This document shows positions 48,945-58,223 of a DNA stretch of 64,000 nucleotides, one piece after another. A model generated the notes under the pieces. That model saw only the letters and a list, made by a program, of their open reading frames with translations. It ran no database searches and was not told the DNA's origin. The number at the start of each line of letters is the position of its first letter. Within the stretch, counting starts at the first letter, position 1. The DNA comes from Serratia quinivorans. GTDB lineage: Bacteria; Pseudomonadota; Gammaproteobacteria; Enterobacterales; Enterobacteriaceae. The translations under genes and the position numbers were made by a program. The DNA lies in the NCBI RefSeq assembly GCF_946227985.1, contig NZ_CAMKGL010000001.1:1550001-1614000 (forward strand), given 5' to 3'.

Positions 48945-50375
48945 TCAGGCCAGCACGAAATCACTGGTTTCCAGCGGCTGACCCACCACTTTCACCAGAA
49001 AATCGCTAGCGTCAAACCCACCGCCCAGATTGATGGCTAAATCGCTGACGTGCGCCTGCGCGTCGTAGCTCAGCATTGCCTCACCCGCCTTGCCGCTGAA
49101 CTGACTGACAAATTCGATGCCATTATTGCTGCCGGTGTTAAACAGCGACAGATCAATTTTATCCTCACCACTGACAAAATCGACGATCCAGTCCGGCGCA
49201 TCAGCGCGTGACTCGTTGGCAGCGAAATAAACGAAGGTGTCTTTGCCCCCATTCCCAAACAGATGATCCGACTCGCCGCCACCGTACAATATGTCGTCCC
49301 CGGCGCCGCCCAGCAAAATGTTATTGGTGTGGTTACCGATCAGCACATCGTTTCCGGCACCGCCAAACGCGTTTTCGATAGTCACGCCGGCAGCAATAGA
49401 AACGTTGCCCTTCAGCCCCCCCACGTCGGAGAAAGATTGCTCGTTGAGGTTAATACGCTGATTTTGGCTAAAGCCGGAGAAATCGAAGGTATCGGTGCCA
49501 CCGGCATCCCAGGCGCTAAACACGATTTTGTCCTGAGCGCCGGTGGCGGTGAGGAAATCGCGATCGGTGTTGGAGTTAAAACCGTAGGTCGTATCCCCGC
49601 TGCGGGTGGTCATGTTGGCGCCATAGAAATGCTGGATGGCCGTAATGTCATTTAACAAGGGAGCGGAAGAGTAAGCGCCCTGAAAATCCTGGCCCGTGCT
49701 GTTTTCGCTGAAATAGCTCATCACGCTGTGGGCGCGACTGTCCTCAAAGTAGGTCGCGTCCTTGTTGTAAGTGATACTTACCCCCGGGGCGGCATTGTAA
49801 TCCCCAGGGTGCTGCAACCCCAGCGCATGACCAATTTCATGGGTTAACGTCTGACGGCCATATTCGTTTTCGTTAATCAGGTTATTGGCGAACACATTAC
49901 TTTTGGCGTTATACCAGGTCTGCCCCGCCACCGAGGCAGAAGTATCCGGGTTATAAGCGAAAGCATAAGAACCACGCGAGCTAACATCGAACAGGCCAAA
50001 TTTAATATTGGCGCTTTGGGTATCGCTGGTTTCGGTAAAGGTGAGATTGGCAACATCTGACCAGGATTGCAGTGAGAGTTTCGCCTGCTCGCGCTGCTGC
50101 TGATTAAAGCTGCTGAACCCACTAATCGCCATGCTCGACATATTGCCCGGTGCCTGTTCCCAAAAGCTGTAACTCAGGTTAACCGCGGTGTCAGTCACGC
50201 CTTTGTCGTGCCAGCTCCGGTCGCCGCGGATCAGTTCCAGCCCGGCATTCTCAAAGCTTTTTGAGGGATGAATCACATTCAGCAACGGATCGCTATCGGG
50301 TTTATAAGCGCCCTGCAGGGCCAATACGCTGATAGCTTCAGCGGAGGCGTTAGCCGATTGATTACTTGATGACAT
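48945..50375 (-). CDS. Serralysin-type secreted zinc metalloprotease
   Basis: 476-residue M10B protease. Zinc motif HEIGHALGLQH (residues 179-189) and Met-turn MSY (219-221). RTX calcium-binding repeats GGAGNDVLIGN, GGAGDDILYGG and GNGGKDTFVYF lie at about 338-385. The C-terminus DFVLA is the type I secretion signal of the PrtA/serralysin family. Short N-terminal propeptide, no Sec signal. No inhibitor (Inh) or type I exporter genes are adjacent, so export must rely on an Lip/Prt-type system elsewhere. A secreted virulence and nutrition protease. Confidence 0.95.
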   Translation of the reverse strand: MSSSNQSANASAEAISVLALQGAYKPDSDPLLNVIHPSKSFENAGLELIRGDRSWHDKGVTDTAVNLSYSFWEQAPGNMSSMAISGFSSFNQQQREQAKLSLQSWSDVANLTFTETSDTQSANIKFGLFDVSSRGSYAFAYNPDTSASVAGQTWYNAKSNVFANNLINENEYGRQTLTHEIGHALGLQHPGDYNAAPGVSITYNKDATYFEDSRAHSVMSYFSENSTGQDFQGAYSSAPLLNDITAIQHFYGANMTTRSGDTTYGFNSNTDRDFLTATGAQDKIVFSAWDAGGTDTFDFSGFSQNQRINLNEQSFSDVGGLKGNVSIAAGVTIENAFGGAGNDVLIGNHTNNILLGGAGDDILYGGGESDHLFGNGGKDTFVYFAANESRADAPDWIVDFVSGEDKIDLSLFNTGSNNGIEFVSQFSGKAGEAMLSYDAQAHVSDLAINLGGGFDASDFLVKVVGQPLETSDFVLA

Positions 50376-50680
50376 ACCTGTATCTCCATATTTGTCATTT
50401 CAGTGTGCCGAAGGCGTCACTGACGGATGGCCTTAACGGCCGTGGTCCGGTGCTGGATAAATACGGGGATATCGGTAATGCGGCTGGCGCCCTCCATGAG
50501 CACTCTTAATGAGAACGATAATCCCTTAAATAAAAGAATAGCCACTTTTGATTAAAATACAGAATTATCTGATAAAAAATAATCTCGTCGATTTCAAACC
50601 TGTTTGAGTGCTTATTATTAGTCAGTAGCAAAATAAAAAACCGGGGCCATTCGCCCCGGTATCCATAATTTAATCTGGCC
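50376..50680. other. Intergenic region between serralysin and symporter genes
   Basis: 305 bases. It holds the symporter terminator (50634-50660) and the promoter region of the protease, with AT-rich sequence at 50520-50640. A short TTAATGAGAACGATAAT at about 50507 is only loosely Fur-like. No gene seen. Confidence 0.55.
50634..50660 (-). terminator. Terminator of the 2HCT symporter gene
   Basis: Stem ACCGGGGC / GCCCCGGT (50640-50647 / 50653-50660) followed on the minus strand by TTTTTTATTTT. Confidence 0.92.
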
Positions 50681-52024
50681 TCAGATTAACCAACCCAACA
50701 ATAGCGTGGCACCAATCACGGTGGAGGCACCGCCGATGCGCGTGGCGATTTGCGCGAACGGCATCAAGCCCATACGGTTGGACGCGGAAAGGATCGCCAC
50801 GTCACCGGTCCCGCCTAACCCACTGTGGCAACAGGTGACGATGGCCGCTTCAACCGGGTACATTTTCAGGTAAGGTGCAATCAGGAAGCTCACCAGCCCC
50901 ATCGACAGCACCACCGAACCGCAGACCACCACATAGCCTACCGAGAACACCGCCACCACGCTTTCCAGCGGTACGTACAGCATGCCCAGGCCAATCATCA
51001 GCGGCCACACCAGCGCGGTTGAAACAAACTTATAAAAACTGTGCGCACCGGTTTCCATTGAGGTTGGGATCACCCGGCAATATTTGCACAGTACCGCAAA
51101 CAGAATCATCAGCACCGGGCCGGGAATATGGACGATGTGTTCAAACAACCCGCCGACAATAAAGAAGGCGCAAATCACCAGCAGCCCGCCGCCCATCAGC
51201 TGGAAATCAACGTTGCCAGTGCTTTCCTTGATGGCAAACACCGCGTTGTCCTGCGCCGACCGGATCAACATACCGTCACCGCTCAGTGCCTTGCGCTTCA
51301 TCCCCAGGCGGGCCAATACGCCAGCCGCCACAATGGCGAAGATATTGCCCAGCACCGCCGCCGGTGCCAGCTGCGCTACGTACACATCCGGCGTAGAACC
51401 AAGGATCGCTGAATAGGCCAGCGACAGCGGCAGTATGCCCTCGCCGATACCGCCACCGATAATCGGCACAATGATAAAGAAGAAGGTGTGATAGAAGGTG
51501 AAACCAAACAGCTTGCCCACCAGCAACCCGGTCACCACCGCCGTTACCGTGCCGACCACCAAAGGCACGAACATGCGGATCATGCCCTGGATCAGGATAA
51601 CCCGGTTCATGCCGAGAATGCTGCCGACCACCAGGCTGGCGATAACAAAATACAGCAGGTTGGCGTCTTTCATCAGCAGATGGACGGTACCCATCACGTT
51701 CGGCTGGAAGAAATTAAAATAGACCAGCACCGAAGGCACCATCAGACACAGGATGGCCGGGCCACCGATATCACGCAGCACCGGAATGCTTTTGCCCAAA
51801 TGCGCCAATGCGAAACCCAGCGTCATAATTACCGCCAGGCCACCAATCATATTCTTGGGTAAAAAATTGGCATAAGCCGACACGGTGACAATGGCACAAA
51901 TAGTGATAAACAACGCCACCGGCACGGCACCGATATTCATTTGTCGGATTTGATTAATCACCCCTGATGAATCAGGCGACAACGCCTCTTTATCACAGGC
52001 CATTTCTGCATTTATCTGTTTCAT
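50681..52024 (-). CDS. 2-hydroxycarboxylate transporter family symporter (CitS/MaeN-like)
   Basis: 447 residues, the size of Klebsiella CitS. About 11 helices with two GGxG re-entrant motifs (IIVPIIGGGIGEGILPLSLAYS in the first half, CCHSGLGGTGDVAILSASNRMGLMPF in the second), diagnostic of the 2HCT family. Na+- or H+-coupled uptake of citrate or malate is expected; the residues that separate these are not resolved here. Ribosome site AGGGTG before ATG 52024. Divergent from pckA, so C4/C6 acid uptake neighbours the gluconeogenic entry enzyme. Confidence 0.88.
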   Translation of the reverse strand: MKQINAEMACDKEALSPDSSGVINQIRQMNIGAVPVALFITICAIVTVSAYANFLPKNMIGGLAVIMTLGFALAHLGKSIPVLRDIGGPAILCLMVPSVLVYFNFFQPNVMGTVHLLMKDANLLYFVIASLVVGSILGMNRVILIQGMIRMFVPLVVGTVTAVVTGLLVGKLFGFTFYHTFFFIIVPIIGGGIGEGILPLSLAYSAILGSTPDVYVAQLAPAAVLGNIFAIVAAGVLARLGMKRKALSGDGMLIRSAQDNAVFAIKESTGNVDFQLMGGGLLVICAFFIVGGLFEHIVHIPGPVLMILFAVLCKYCRVIPTSMETGAHSFYKFVSTALVWPLMIGLGMLYVPLESVVAVFSVGYVVVCGSVVLSMGLVSFLIAPYLKMYPVEAAIVTCCHSGLGGTGDVAILSASNRMGLMPFAQIATRIGGASTVIGATLLLGWLI

Positions 52025-52514
52025 TGTTCACCCTGCTGACAAGTGTTCAGTATGGAGCGGATCATCCAATAATTTATGAAATCATTTAAACGGTTAAAGA
52101 TTTCACCATCATAAATACGGTTGGATATTTTATTATTGATATTAAATGAAAATAGTAGACAGCCATGACGATATGATAAAAAATAAAAACACCAAACTAA
52201 ATTCCGCCTTATTAATCCAATATTGTGAGCTCCCGCCGATGTTGGCTTTAATTAATTATCGTCAGCGTTTTGTAATTAAAATAATCAGGTTTGAATTCAC
52301 TGCTATGCTATAGATGGAAGTAAAAATCCGTGCGTTTATTAATGAGAACCGGAACGGTAATTAGCTGAATCCGGTCAGCTGTACCCGAACCTGCTTCTGT
52401 ACGCGGCACCGTGCAGAAAACAGGCAATAATATATGCCCCATGGCTTTCAGATTGTCGCCGCCAGCGCGACAGGCCGAAAGTCTGCAGGCATAGAACTAA
52501 TAAGGAAGTAGGAT
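52025..52514. other. Intergenic region between symporter and pckA
   Basis: 490 bases, AT-rich, serving two divergent promoters. It contains one candidate Cra site (52364-52379). I see no gene and no clear CRP site, although catabolite control of both genes would be expected. Confidence 0.55.
52364..52379. promoter_or_regulatory. Candidate Cra (FruR) operator upstream of pckA
   Basis: GCTGAATCCGGTCAGC matches the left half of the Cra consensus (RSTGAAWCS) exactly and is a near-palindrome; one later position differs. Cra activates pckA in E. coli. Located about 140 bases before the pckA start. Confidence 0.35.
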
Positions 52515-54134
52515 ATGTCTTCAATCGCGATTACCCCACAAACACTGGCCCGTTACGGCATCCATCAGGCTACCGACATCGTCCATAACCCAAGCTACGA
52601 GCAACTGTTTACCGAGGAAACCCGTGCCGACCTGCCGGCACTGGAACGCGGTACGCTGACCCGCCTGGGTGCGGTCAACGTCGATACCGGTGAATTCACC
52701 GGCCGTTCACCGAAAGATAAATACATCGTGCGTGACGACACCACGCGCGATACCGTCTGGTGGTCCGATAACGGCACCGGTAAAAACGACAACCAACCGC
52801 TATCGCCAGAAGTCTGGCAGCATCTGAAAACGCTGGTGGGTAACCAACTTTCCGGCAAGCGTCTGTTTGTGGTGGACGCCTTCTGCGGTGCCAATGCCGA
52901 CACCCGCCTGAAGGTGCGTTTCATCACCGAGGTGGCCTGGCAGGCGCACTTTGTCAAAAACATGTTTATCCGCCCGACGGATGAAGAATTGCAGAATTTC
53001 GAACCGGACTTCGTGGTGATGAACGGGGCCAAATGCACCAACCCGGACTGGCAACAGCAAGGGTTGCATTCAGAGAATTTCGTTGCCTTTAACCTCACCG
53101 AGCGTATTCAGCTGATCGGCGGCACCTGGTACGGCGGCGAAATGAAGAAAGGCCTGTTCTCGATCATGAACTACCTGCTGCCGTTACAGGGTATCGCTTC
53201 GATGCACTGTTCGGCCAACGTCGGCGAACAGGGTGATGTGGCGGTGTTCTTTGGCCTGTCCGGTACCGGTAAAACCACCCTGTCCACCGATCCCAAGCGT
53301 CAGTTGATCGGCGATGACGAACACGGCTGGGACCATGACGGCGTGTTCAACTTTGAAGGCGGCTGCTACGCCAAAACCATCAAGCTGTCGCCACAGGCCG
53401 AACCTGAGATCTATCAGGCTATCCGTCGCAATGCACTGTTAGAAAACGTGCAGGTGCTGGCCGATGGCAGCATCGATTTCGATGACGCCGGCAAGACTGA
53501 AAACACCCGTGTTTCCTACCCGATTGAGCATATCGATAACATCGTCAAGCCCGTGTCAAAAGCAGGCCATGCGAAGAAAATCATCTTCCTGACCGCCGAT
53601 GCTTTCGGGGTGCTGCCACCGGTATCACGCCTGACGCCAGAACAGACTCAGTACCACTTCCTGTCTGGCTTTACCGCCAAGCTGGCCGGTACCGAGCGCG
53701 GTATCACCACGCCAACCCCAACCTTCTCCGCCTGTTTCGGCGCCGCGTTCCTGACGCTGCACCCGACGCAGTACGCCGAAGTGCTGGTGAAACGTATGGA
53801 AGCCGCCGGCGCGCAAGCCTATCTGGTGAATACCGGCTGGAACGGCAGCGGCAAACGTATTTCCATTAAGGACACGCGCGGCATCATCGACGCTATTTTG
53901 AACGGTGAGATTGAACACGCCGAGACCTTCACCCTGCCGATCTTTGGCCTGGAAGTCCCGACCGCGCTGCCGGGAGTTGACCCTTCCATTCTCGACCCAC
54001 GTAAAACTTACGCGGACGAATCGCTGTGGCAAGAGAAAGCCCAGGATCTGGCGCAGCGCTTTATCGATAACTTTGCCAAATACACCGTGACGCCCGCCGG
54101 CGAAAAGCTGGTCAGCGCCGGTCCCAAGCTTTAA
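52515..54134 (+). CDS. pckA: Phosphoenolpyruvate carboxykinase (ATP)
   Basis: 539 residues (E. coli 540). Converts oxaloacetate and ATP to PEP and CO2, the first step of gluconeogenesis. Visible motifs are the substrate loop GRSPKDKY, P-loop [11 protein letters not shown], kinase-2 DDEHGWD and Mn/ATP residues in [15 protein letters not shown]. Good AGGAAG Shine-Dalgarno. Confidence 0.97.
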   Translation: MSSIAITPQTLARYGIHQATDIVHNPSYEQLFTEETRADLPALERGTLTRLGAVNVDTGEFTGRSPKDKYIVRDDTTRDTVWWSDNGTGKNDNQPLSPEVWQHLKTLVGNQLSGKRLFVVDAFCGANADTRLKVRFITEVAWQAHFVKNMFIRPTDEELQNFEPDFVVMNGAKCTNPDWQQQGLHSENFVAFNLTERIQLIGGTWYGGEMKKGLFSIMNYLLPLQGIASMHCSANVGEQGDVAVFFGLSGTGKTTLSTDPKRQLIGDDEHGWDHDGVFNFEGGCYAKTIKLSPQAEPEIYQAIRRNALLENVQVLADGSIDFDDAGKTENTRVSYPIEHIDNIVKPVSKAGHAKKIIFLTADAFGVLPPVSRLTPEQTQYHFLSGFTAKLAGTERGITTPTPTFSACFGAAFLTLHPTQYAEVLVKRMEAAGAQAYLVNTGWNGSGKRISIKDTRGIIDAILNGEIEHAETFTLPIFGLEVPTALPGVDPSILDPRKTYADESLWQEKAQDLAQRFIDNFAKYTVTPAGEKLVSAGPKL

Positions 54135-54190
54135 GGCTGCAAAGGCACAATGGTATCTTTAGACGTCTGACAAAGCTTGTTATTAGGGAG

Positions 54191-54245
54191 AGCGTGCCGG
54201 AGGGGTCGTAGCAGCCTTGGCTGCCGGAGCGCCCCTCGGTGCGCT
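54191..54245. other. 55-base near-palindromic structured element after pckA
   Basis: The 55 bases fold on themselves: AGCGTGCCG pairs with CGGTGCGCT, then AGGGGT with GCCCCT after one bulged base, capped by an inner GCAGC/GCTGC hairpin. It lies 57 bases past the pckA stop and before the real terminator. It is not a tRNA and no protein frame explains it. It could be a repeat of the BIME/MITE kind, an mRNA-stabilising structure or a 3'-UTR small RNA. Confidence 0.6.
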
Positions 54246-54290
54246 AGGCCCGAGTATCTCGTTCTAAAAGACAATTTAGCCATCAACCTC

Positions 54291-54316
54291 AAGGGGCCCG
54301 TCGGCCCCTTTTTTAC
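54291..54316 (+). terminator. Terminator of pckA overlapping the convergent carbamoylase stop
   Basis: Stem AAGGGGCC / GGCCCCTT with CGTC loop, ending in TTTT. The T tract runs into the stop codon (54313-54315) of the opposite-strand gene. Confidence 0.93.
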
Positions 54317-55563
54317 GCCAGTTGCTGATCCAGATTGATCAGCGCCTGCGCCAGCACCCTGGCTCCGTCGGCCAACTGCTGTTCGGTAATCGACTCCTCT
54401 GGGCAATGGCTACGCCCGTTCAGACAGGGAATAAACACCATCCCCACCGGCCCGGTGGGCGCCATATACACCGCGTCATGCCCGGCACCGCTCGGTAGCC
54501 GACGGCTGGCCAACCCAAGCGATTGCGCCGCAGCGTCGATCGCCTGCATCACCCTTTCCGCGCAGGCCGTGGGCCGTGCCCGGCTGACATGCTGCAACTG
54601 CGCCTGTAACCCCAGACTCTGCAAACGTGGCAAACAGGTTTCCAGCAGCAATTCGGGGAAGCTGTCCAGTACCTGCTGGCTGTCGCTGCGCACCTCAAGC
54701 ATCAATTCCACCCGGCCCGGTACCGCGTTGGGCACATTGGGCGTCATGGCAATCCGCCCCACGGTCGCCACCACATAATGCGGATTACCACTCTGCTGCG
54801 ACGCTGCCGCATACGCCTGTTCGATCACCTGCGCCGCCCCCACCAGTGCATCGCGACGAATATCCATTGGCGTGGTGCCGGAGTGATCCGGCTGGCCAAT
54901 CACCGTCACCAGCACCCGACGAATGCCGACAATGTGCGTCACCACGCCAATCGGCAATTGCTGACGCTCCAGCACCGGCCCCTGTTCGATATGCAACTCA
55001 ACGTAAGCGGCGGTGCCGCCGGGCAAGCGCAGTGGCTGGTTCAGTTTTTCCGGCTGGGCGCCAATTCGCGTCATCGCCTGCGCCAGCGTTTCACCCTGCG
55101 AGTTCTTCGCCGCCAGCATGCCACTGTCCAACTCCCCACTCAGTGCCCGGCTGCCAACACAGGAAATACCGTAATCGCTGGGTTCCTCGGACAGAAAATC
55201 GATCACCTCAAACGGATGCTGCAAACTGATCGCCTGCTGATGCAGGCCATGGGCGATCTCGATGCCCGCCAGCACGCCGATAATGCCGTCATAGCGGCCG
55301 CCGCCGACCACGGTATCGCAATGCGAACCGGTAACAATAGGTGCCAAATCCTGGCGCAGCCCGGCGCGACGGCCGATCAGATTGCCCCCCTCGTCCAGCG
55401 TTACCGTCAGCCCGGCCTGCTTCATTTGCTCTGCCAGCCACAGACGCGCTTCGCTGAATAACGGCGTAAACGCACGACGCGTCCAGGGCACCTCCGGCAG
55501 TGTCATCTGCGCCAGATGATTAACCCTGGCCCACAAACGCTCACTATTGATTAATTCGGTCAT
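54313..55563 (-). CDS. N-carbamoyl-L-amino-acid hydrolase (M20, hydantoinase/carbamoylase family)
   Basis: 416-residue M20 amidase with the di-metal ligands of the hydantoinase/carbamoylase family: GSHCDTVVGGGRYDG, SEEPSDYGISCVGS, ELHIEQGPVLE and the late H in NGRSHCPEE. It hydrolyses N-carbamoyl amino acids (or allantoate, ureidoglycine) to the amino acid, CO2 and ammonia. Its gene overlaps the hydantoinase-like gene by four bases (ATGA), so ring opening and decarbamoylation are coupled. In the proposed pathway it would turn N-carbamoylglutamate into glutamate. Allantoate hydrolase is the main alternative. Confidence 0.88.
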   Translation of the reverse strand: MTELINSERLWARVNHLAQMTLPEVPWTRRAFTPLFSEARLWLAEQMKQAGLTVTLDEGGNLIGRRAGLRQDLAPIVTGSHCDTVVGGGRYDGIIGVLAGIEIAHGLHQQAISLQHPFEVIDFLSEEPSDYGISCVGSRALSGELDSGMLAAKNSQGETLAQAMTRIGAQPEKLNQPLRLPGGTAAYVELHIEQGPVLERQQLPIGVVTHIVGIRRVLVTVIGQPDHSGTTPMDIRRDALVGAAQVIEQAYAAASQQSGNPHYVVATVGRIAMTPNVPNAVPGRVELMLEVRSDSQQVLDSFPELLLETCLPRLQSLGLQAQLQHVSRARPTACAERVMQAIDAAAQSLGLASRRLPSGAGHDAVYMAPTGPVGMVFIPCLNGRSHCPEESITEQQLADGARVLAQALINLDQQLA

Positions 55564-56939
55564 TGGCCTTCCCCTTGAGCGGCATGCGGGCGCAAAAACT
55601 GGCCGGCACCCGGCGAATTAACAATCTGGCCGTTGGCGAATACCGCCTGGCCGCGACAATAGGTGGTTTCCACCCGTACGCTGAATTCCATCCCCTCAAA
55701 GGCGCTCCACTTCACCGCCGACAGGCTATTGGCCGGATCAAAGCGGTAATGTTCAGGCTTCAAAATAACGAAGTCGGCATCCATGCCGATATCAAAGCCC
55801 CCCTTGCGATCGTCGAGCAAAAAATGACGTGCCGGATTGCGGCACAGCAGTTGCACCACGGTGGTCGGTGCGATGCCATGCTGCTCGCACCCGGTCCACA
55901 GGGCCGGTAACAATGTCTCCAGCCCCGGTCCGCCGGAGGCATTTTTAAACACGTTGGCGTCCCCTTTGCGTTCCAGCCCCCAGCTGACGTGGTCGGAAGA
56001 AACAAAAGTGCAGTTACCCTGCGCAATATGACTCCACAACAATTCGGTTTCCGCTTTCGGGCGGATCGGTGGGTAATGCTTGGTCTTGGCACCAAACTGG
56101 TACGTGTGCTGTTCGTGGTTCAGCATCAGATACTGCACGCAGGTCTCAATGCTGACCGGATAGCCGGCTTGCTGATACATGCGGTACAACTCAAAACCGC
56201 GCGAGGTGGAAACGTGAACCGCATGGGCACGCGCACCGCTTTCTGCCCCCATCTCATAGATCAGCGCCGTTGCCAGATTCTCGATCAACGGCGTGTGGGC
56301 CCGCATAAAGGCGTCCCAACCGGTGTCACCTGCTTCGGTCATCCGTTGGATATTCTTGCGCGTCAGTTCCTGCATCTGGTTGTGTACCGCGCAGGCCAGC
56401 CCGGTCGGGGCGATCAACTGAAAAGCGTGCATCAGGTCGTCTTCATCTACCCGCGGGAAACGGCCGGGCGTCGCTTCAAAGGTAGAAAACTTGAAGGCGC
56501 AGACCCCGCCCTCGATCAAACCCGCCGCGGCATCAAAGCCGTAGGTCGAATTCAGGGTGCCGAACAACGCCACGTCAACATGGCAGTCACGCTCTACCTC
56601 GGCGATTTTGGCCTCCAGCAGGGCGCGGCAAGCCACCGGCTGCGGATCGTCATATGGCATATCGACCATTACCGTAATGCCGCCCGCCGCTGCCGCACGC
56701 GATGCCCAGCCCAGACCTTCCTGATTAGCCTGGCTACCCGAATGCACCTGCCCATCAATCACCCCCGGCAGGATCCACTTGCCATCGGCATCGAGCACCT
56801 GTGCCGCCTCGGGTGCCGGTCCGCTGCCGCTGCCAATGATTTTGCCGCCGGCGATCGCCAGCCAGCCGTCAGGGGTCACCCGCTCGGCATCCACCAGGTT
56901 GCCCTTGACCACCAGCTCTGGCCGTTGACTCAAATTCAT
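55560..56939 (-). CDS. Hydantoinase/allantoinase-like cyclic amidohydrolase with altered HxH motif
   Basis: 459 residues of the dihydropyrimidinase/allantoinase superfamily (TIM-barrel amidohydrolase). The metal-site residues seen are QVH at 64-66, Lys150 in CAFKFST (carboxylated Lys), His186 in AVHNQ, His242 in HAVHVST and Asp316 in SSDH. The usual first motif is D-x-H-x-H; here the first His is Gln64, so one metal ligand is changed. Start at ATG 56939 after GGGAGG. It opens a hydantoin-type ring in the inferred pathway (hydantoin-5-propionate to N-carbamoylglutamate). Confidence 0.82.
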   Translation of the reverse strand: MNLSQRPELVVKGNLVDAERVTPDGWLAIAGGKIIGSGSGPAPEAAQVLDADGKWILPGVIDGQVHSGSQANQEGLGWASRAAAAGGITVMVDMPYDDPQPVACRALLEAKIAEVERDCHVDVALFGTLNSTYGFDAAAGLIEGGVCAFKFSTFEATPGRFPRVDEDDLMHAFQLIAPTGLACAVHNQMQELTRKNIQRMTEAGDTGWDAFMRAHTPLIENLATALIYEMGAESGARAHAVHVSTSRGFELYRMYQQAGYPVSIETCVQYLMLNHEQHTYQFGAKTKHYPPIRPKAETELLWSHIAQGNCTFVSSDHVSWGLERKGDANVFKNASGGPGLETLLPALWTGCEQHGIAPTTVVQLLCRNPARHFLLDDRKGGFDIGMDADFVILKPEHYRFDPANSLSAVKWSAFEGMEFSVRVETTYCRGQAVFANGQIVNSPGAGQFLRPHAAQGEGQ

Positions 56940-57082
56940 AACGCCTCCCCTCTTTTTAATTCGTCCGACAATTGCATAAACATGCACGCTTCTCAGCTTT
57001 TCAATCGGCCGATTGTGCCGATACCAGGGCCAGTGTAGGGTGAGGCTGTCTATTCTGTCTTATGCTTGTTTATCACTCATGC

Positions 57083-57100
57083 ATAACAAAATGTTAACCA
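57083..57100. promoter_or_regulatory. LysR operator candidate, copy 1
   Basis: ATAACAAAATGTTAACCA, containing the dyad TAAC-N5-GTTA (a T-N11-A LysR-type site), lies 12 bases before the lysR GTG and 144 bases before the minus-strand hydantoinase start. Its exact reverse complement occurs at 58079-58096. Confidence 0.7.
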
Positions 57101-57112
57101 TGTGGAGGGCGC

Positions 57113-58009
57113 GTGCGTTTAAACCTCAAGCAAATCGAAGTGTTCCGAGCCATCATGCTGACCGGTTCCATCAGCGGCGCCGCCAAACTGCTGCATGTGT
57201 CGCAGCCCGCGGTATCAAGGTTGATCGCCTATACCGAGCAACGGTTAGGCCTGACCCTGTTTGAACGTATCAAGGGGCGGCTGTACCCAACGCCCGAGGC
57301 CCGCCATCTGTTTGTCGAGGTCAACTCGGTGTATCAGGGAGTACAGCGGGTTAACGAAGTGGCAGAAGATTTGATCCAAAACCGTATGGGCCACCTGCGC
57401 ATCGCCTGCAGTCCAAGCCTGGGCCAGGGCCTGATCCCGAGCGCCATCGCCAGGTTCCACGCACAGTTGCCCGAGGCGCGGGTGATTTTGCACACCATGA
57501 TCCCGGACGTGTTGCTGCAGGCGGTACTGACGCAGCAGGTCGAGCTGGGCGTGGCCTTTCTGCATGAAGGCCATCCGAATGTGCATTCGCGCCAGCTATA
57601 CGAAAACCGGTTGGTGGTGGCGCTGCCTGCCACTCACCCGCTGACCGCCAAAAACGTGATTAGCATCGAAGATTTGATCGACCAGCCCTTTATTGGCTAT
57701 GGCTCCGAGATCCCGATTGGCCAATTGGTGCGCAAGCTGCTGGATGACGCCGATATGATCCTGCGCCCTACCGTCGAGGTACAGCAGATCCACGTAGCCT
57801 GTGCGCTGGTGCAGGCCGGTGTGGGCATCGCGCTGATCGACGAAATCACCGCCAACGGGCCGGTATGGACCAACGTGGTTTTCCGGCCGATAGAACCCAC
57901 CGCCAAAACCCCCATCAGCATCGTGCATGGTATGTACGAGCCCCTGTCACGCCTGGCCCAGGCGTTTATCGCCACCCTGGAGTCGGTGCAGATCCACTGG
58001 TCGCGCTAA
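57113..58009 (+). CDS. LysR family transcriptional regulator of the thio-imidazole/hydantoin locus
   Basis: 298-residue LysR protein. N-terminal winged helix (LKQIEVFRAIMLTGSISGAAKLLHVSQPAVSRLIAYTEQRLG, residues 4-45) and a C-terminal two-lobed effector domain (LRIACSPSLGQGLIPSAIARF; PFIGYGSEIPIG; VGIALIDEI). Start is GTG 57113 with GGAGG upstream. It sits between two divergent catabolic operons and is flanked by inverted copies of an 18-bp site, so it most likely controls both. Effector unknown; ergothioneine or thiourocanate is plausible. Confidence 0.88.
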   Translation: MRLNLKQIEVFRAIMLTGSISGAAKLLHVSQPAVSRLIAYTEQRLGLTLFERIKGRLYPTPEARHLFVEVNSVYQGVQRVNEVAEDLIQNRMGHLRIACSPSLGQGLIPSAIARFHAQLPEARVILHTMIPDVLLQAVLTQQVELGVAFLHEGHPNVHSRQLYENRLVVALPATHPLTAKNVISIEDLIDQPFIGYGSEIPIGQLVRKLLDDADMILRPTVEVQQIHVACALVQAGVGIALIDEITANGPVWTNVVFRPIEPTAKTPISIVHGMYEPLSRLAQAFIATLESVQIHWSR

Positions 58010-58078
58010 GCGGTTTTGCCCCTCTCAATGACGCGGCTATCCAGCGTGATGGCGGTTGAATTCAATCCCCCACCAAAT

Positions 58079-58096
58079 TGGTTAACATTTTGTTAT
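58079..58096. promoter_or_regulatory. LysR operator candidate, copy 2 (inverted)
   Basis: TGGTTAACATTTTGTTAT is the exact reverse complement of 57083-57100 and lies 128 bases before the DUF917 gene start, in the position expected for an activator site of the plus-strand operon. Confidence 0.7.
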
Positions 58097-58223
58097 ACGT
58101 AGGTGATAAAAAGTAATGCGACATTTTGCCTGACCGCCCCCTAGTATCGAATTCCGGTAGCGCTGCCATTCACAGATTATTCATTTAAGCGCAATCTCAC
58201 CGATACTTTCAGGAGCACAGACC

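Noticed and set aside
50507-50524. Fur-like stretch upstream of the serralysin gene
   Set aside because: Only one hexamer fits well; the remainder departs from consensus, so it is not called.
55989-57038. 349-codon plus-strand frame opposite the hydantoinase-like gene
   Set aside because: Covers a gene with clear amidohydrolase motifs and extends across its promoter; no family resemblance.
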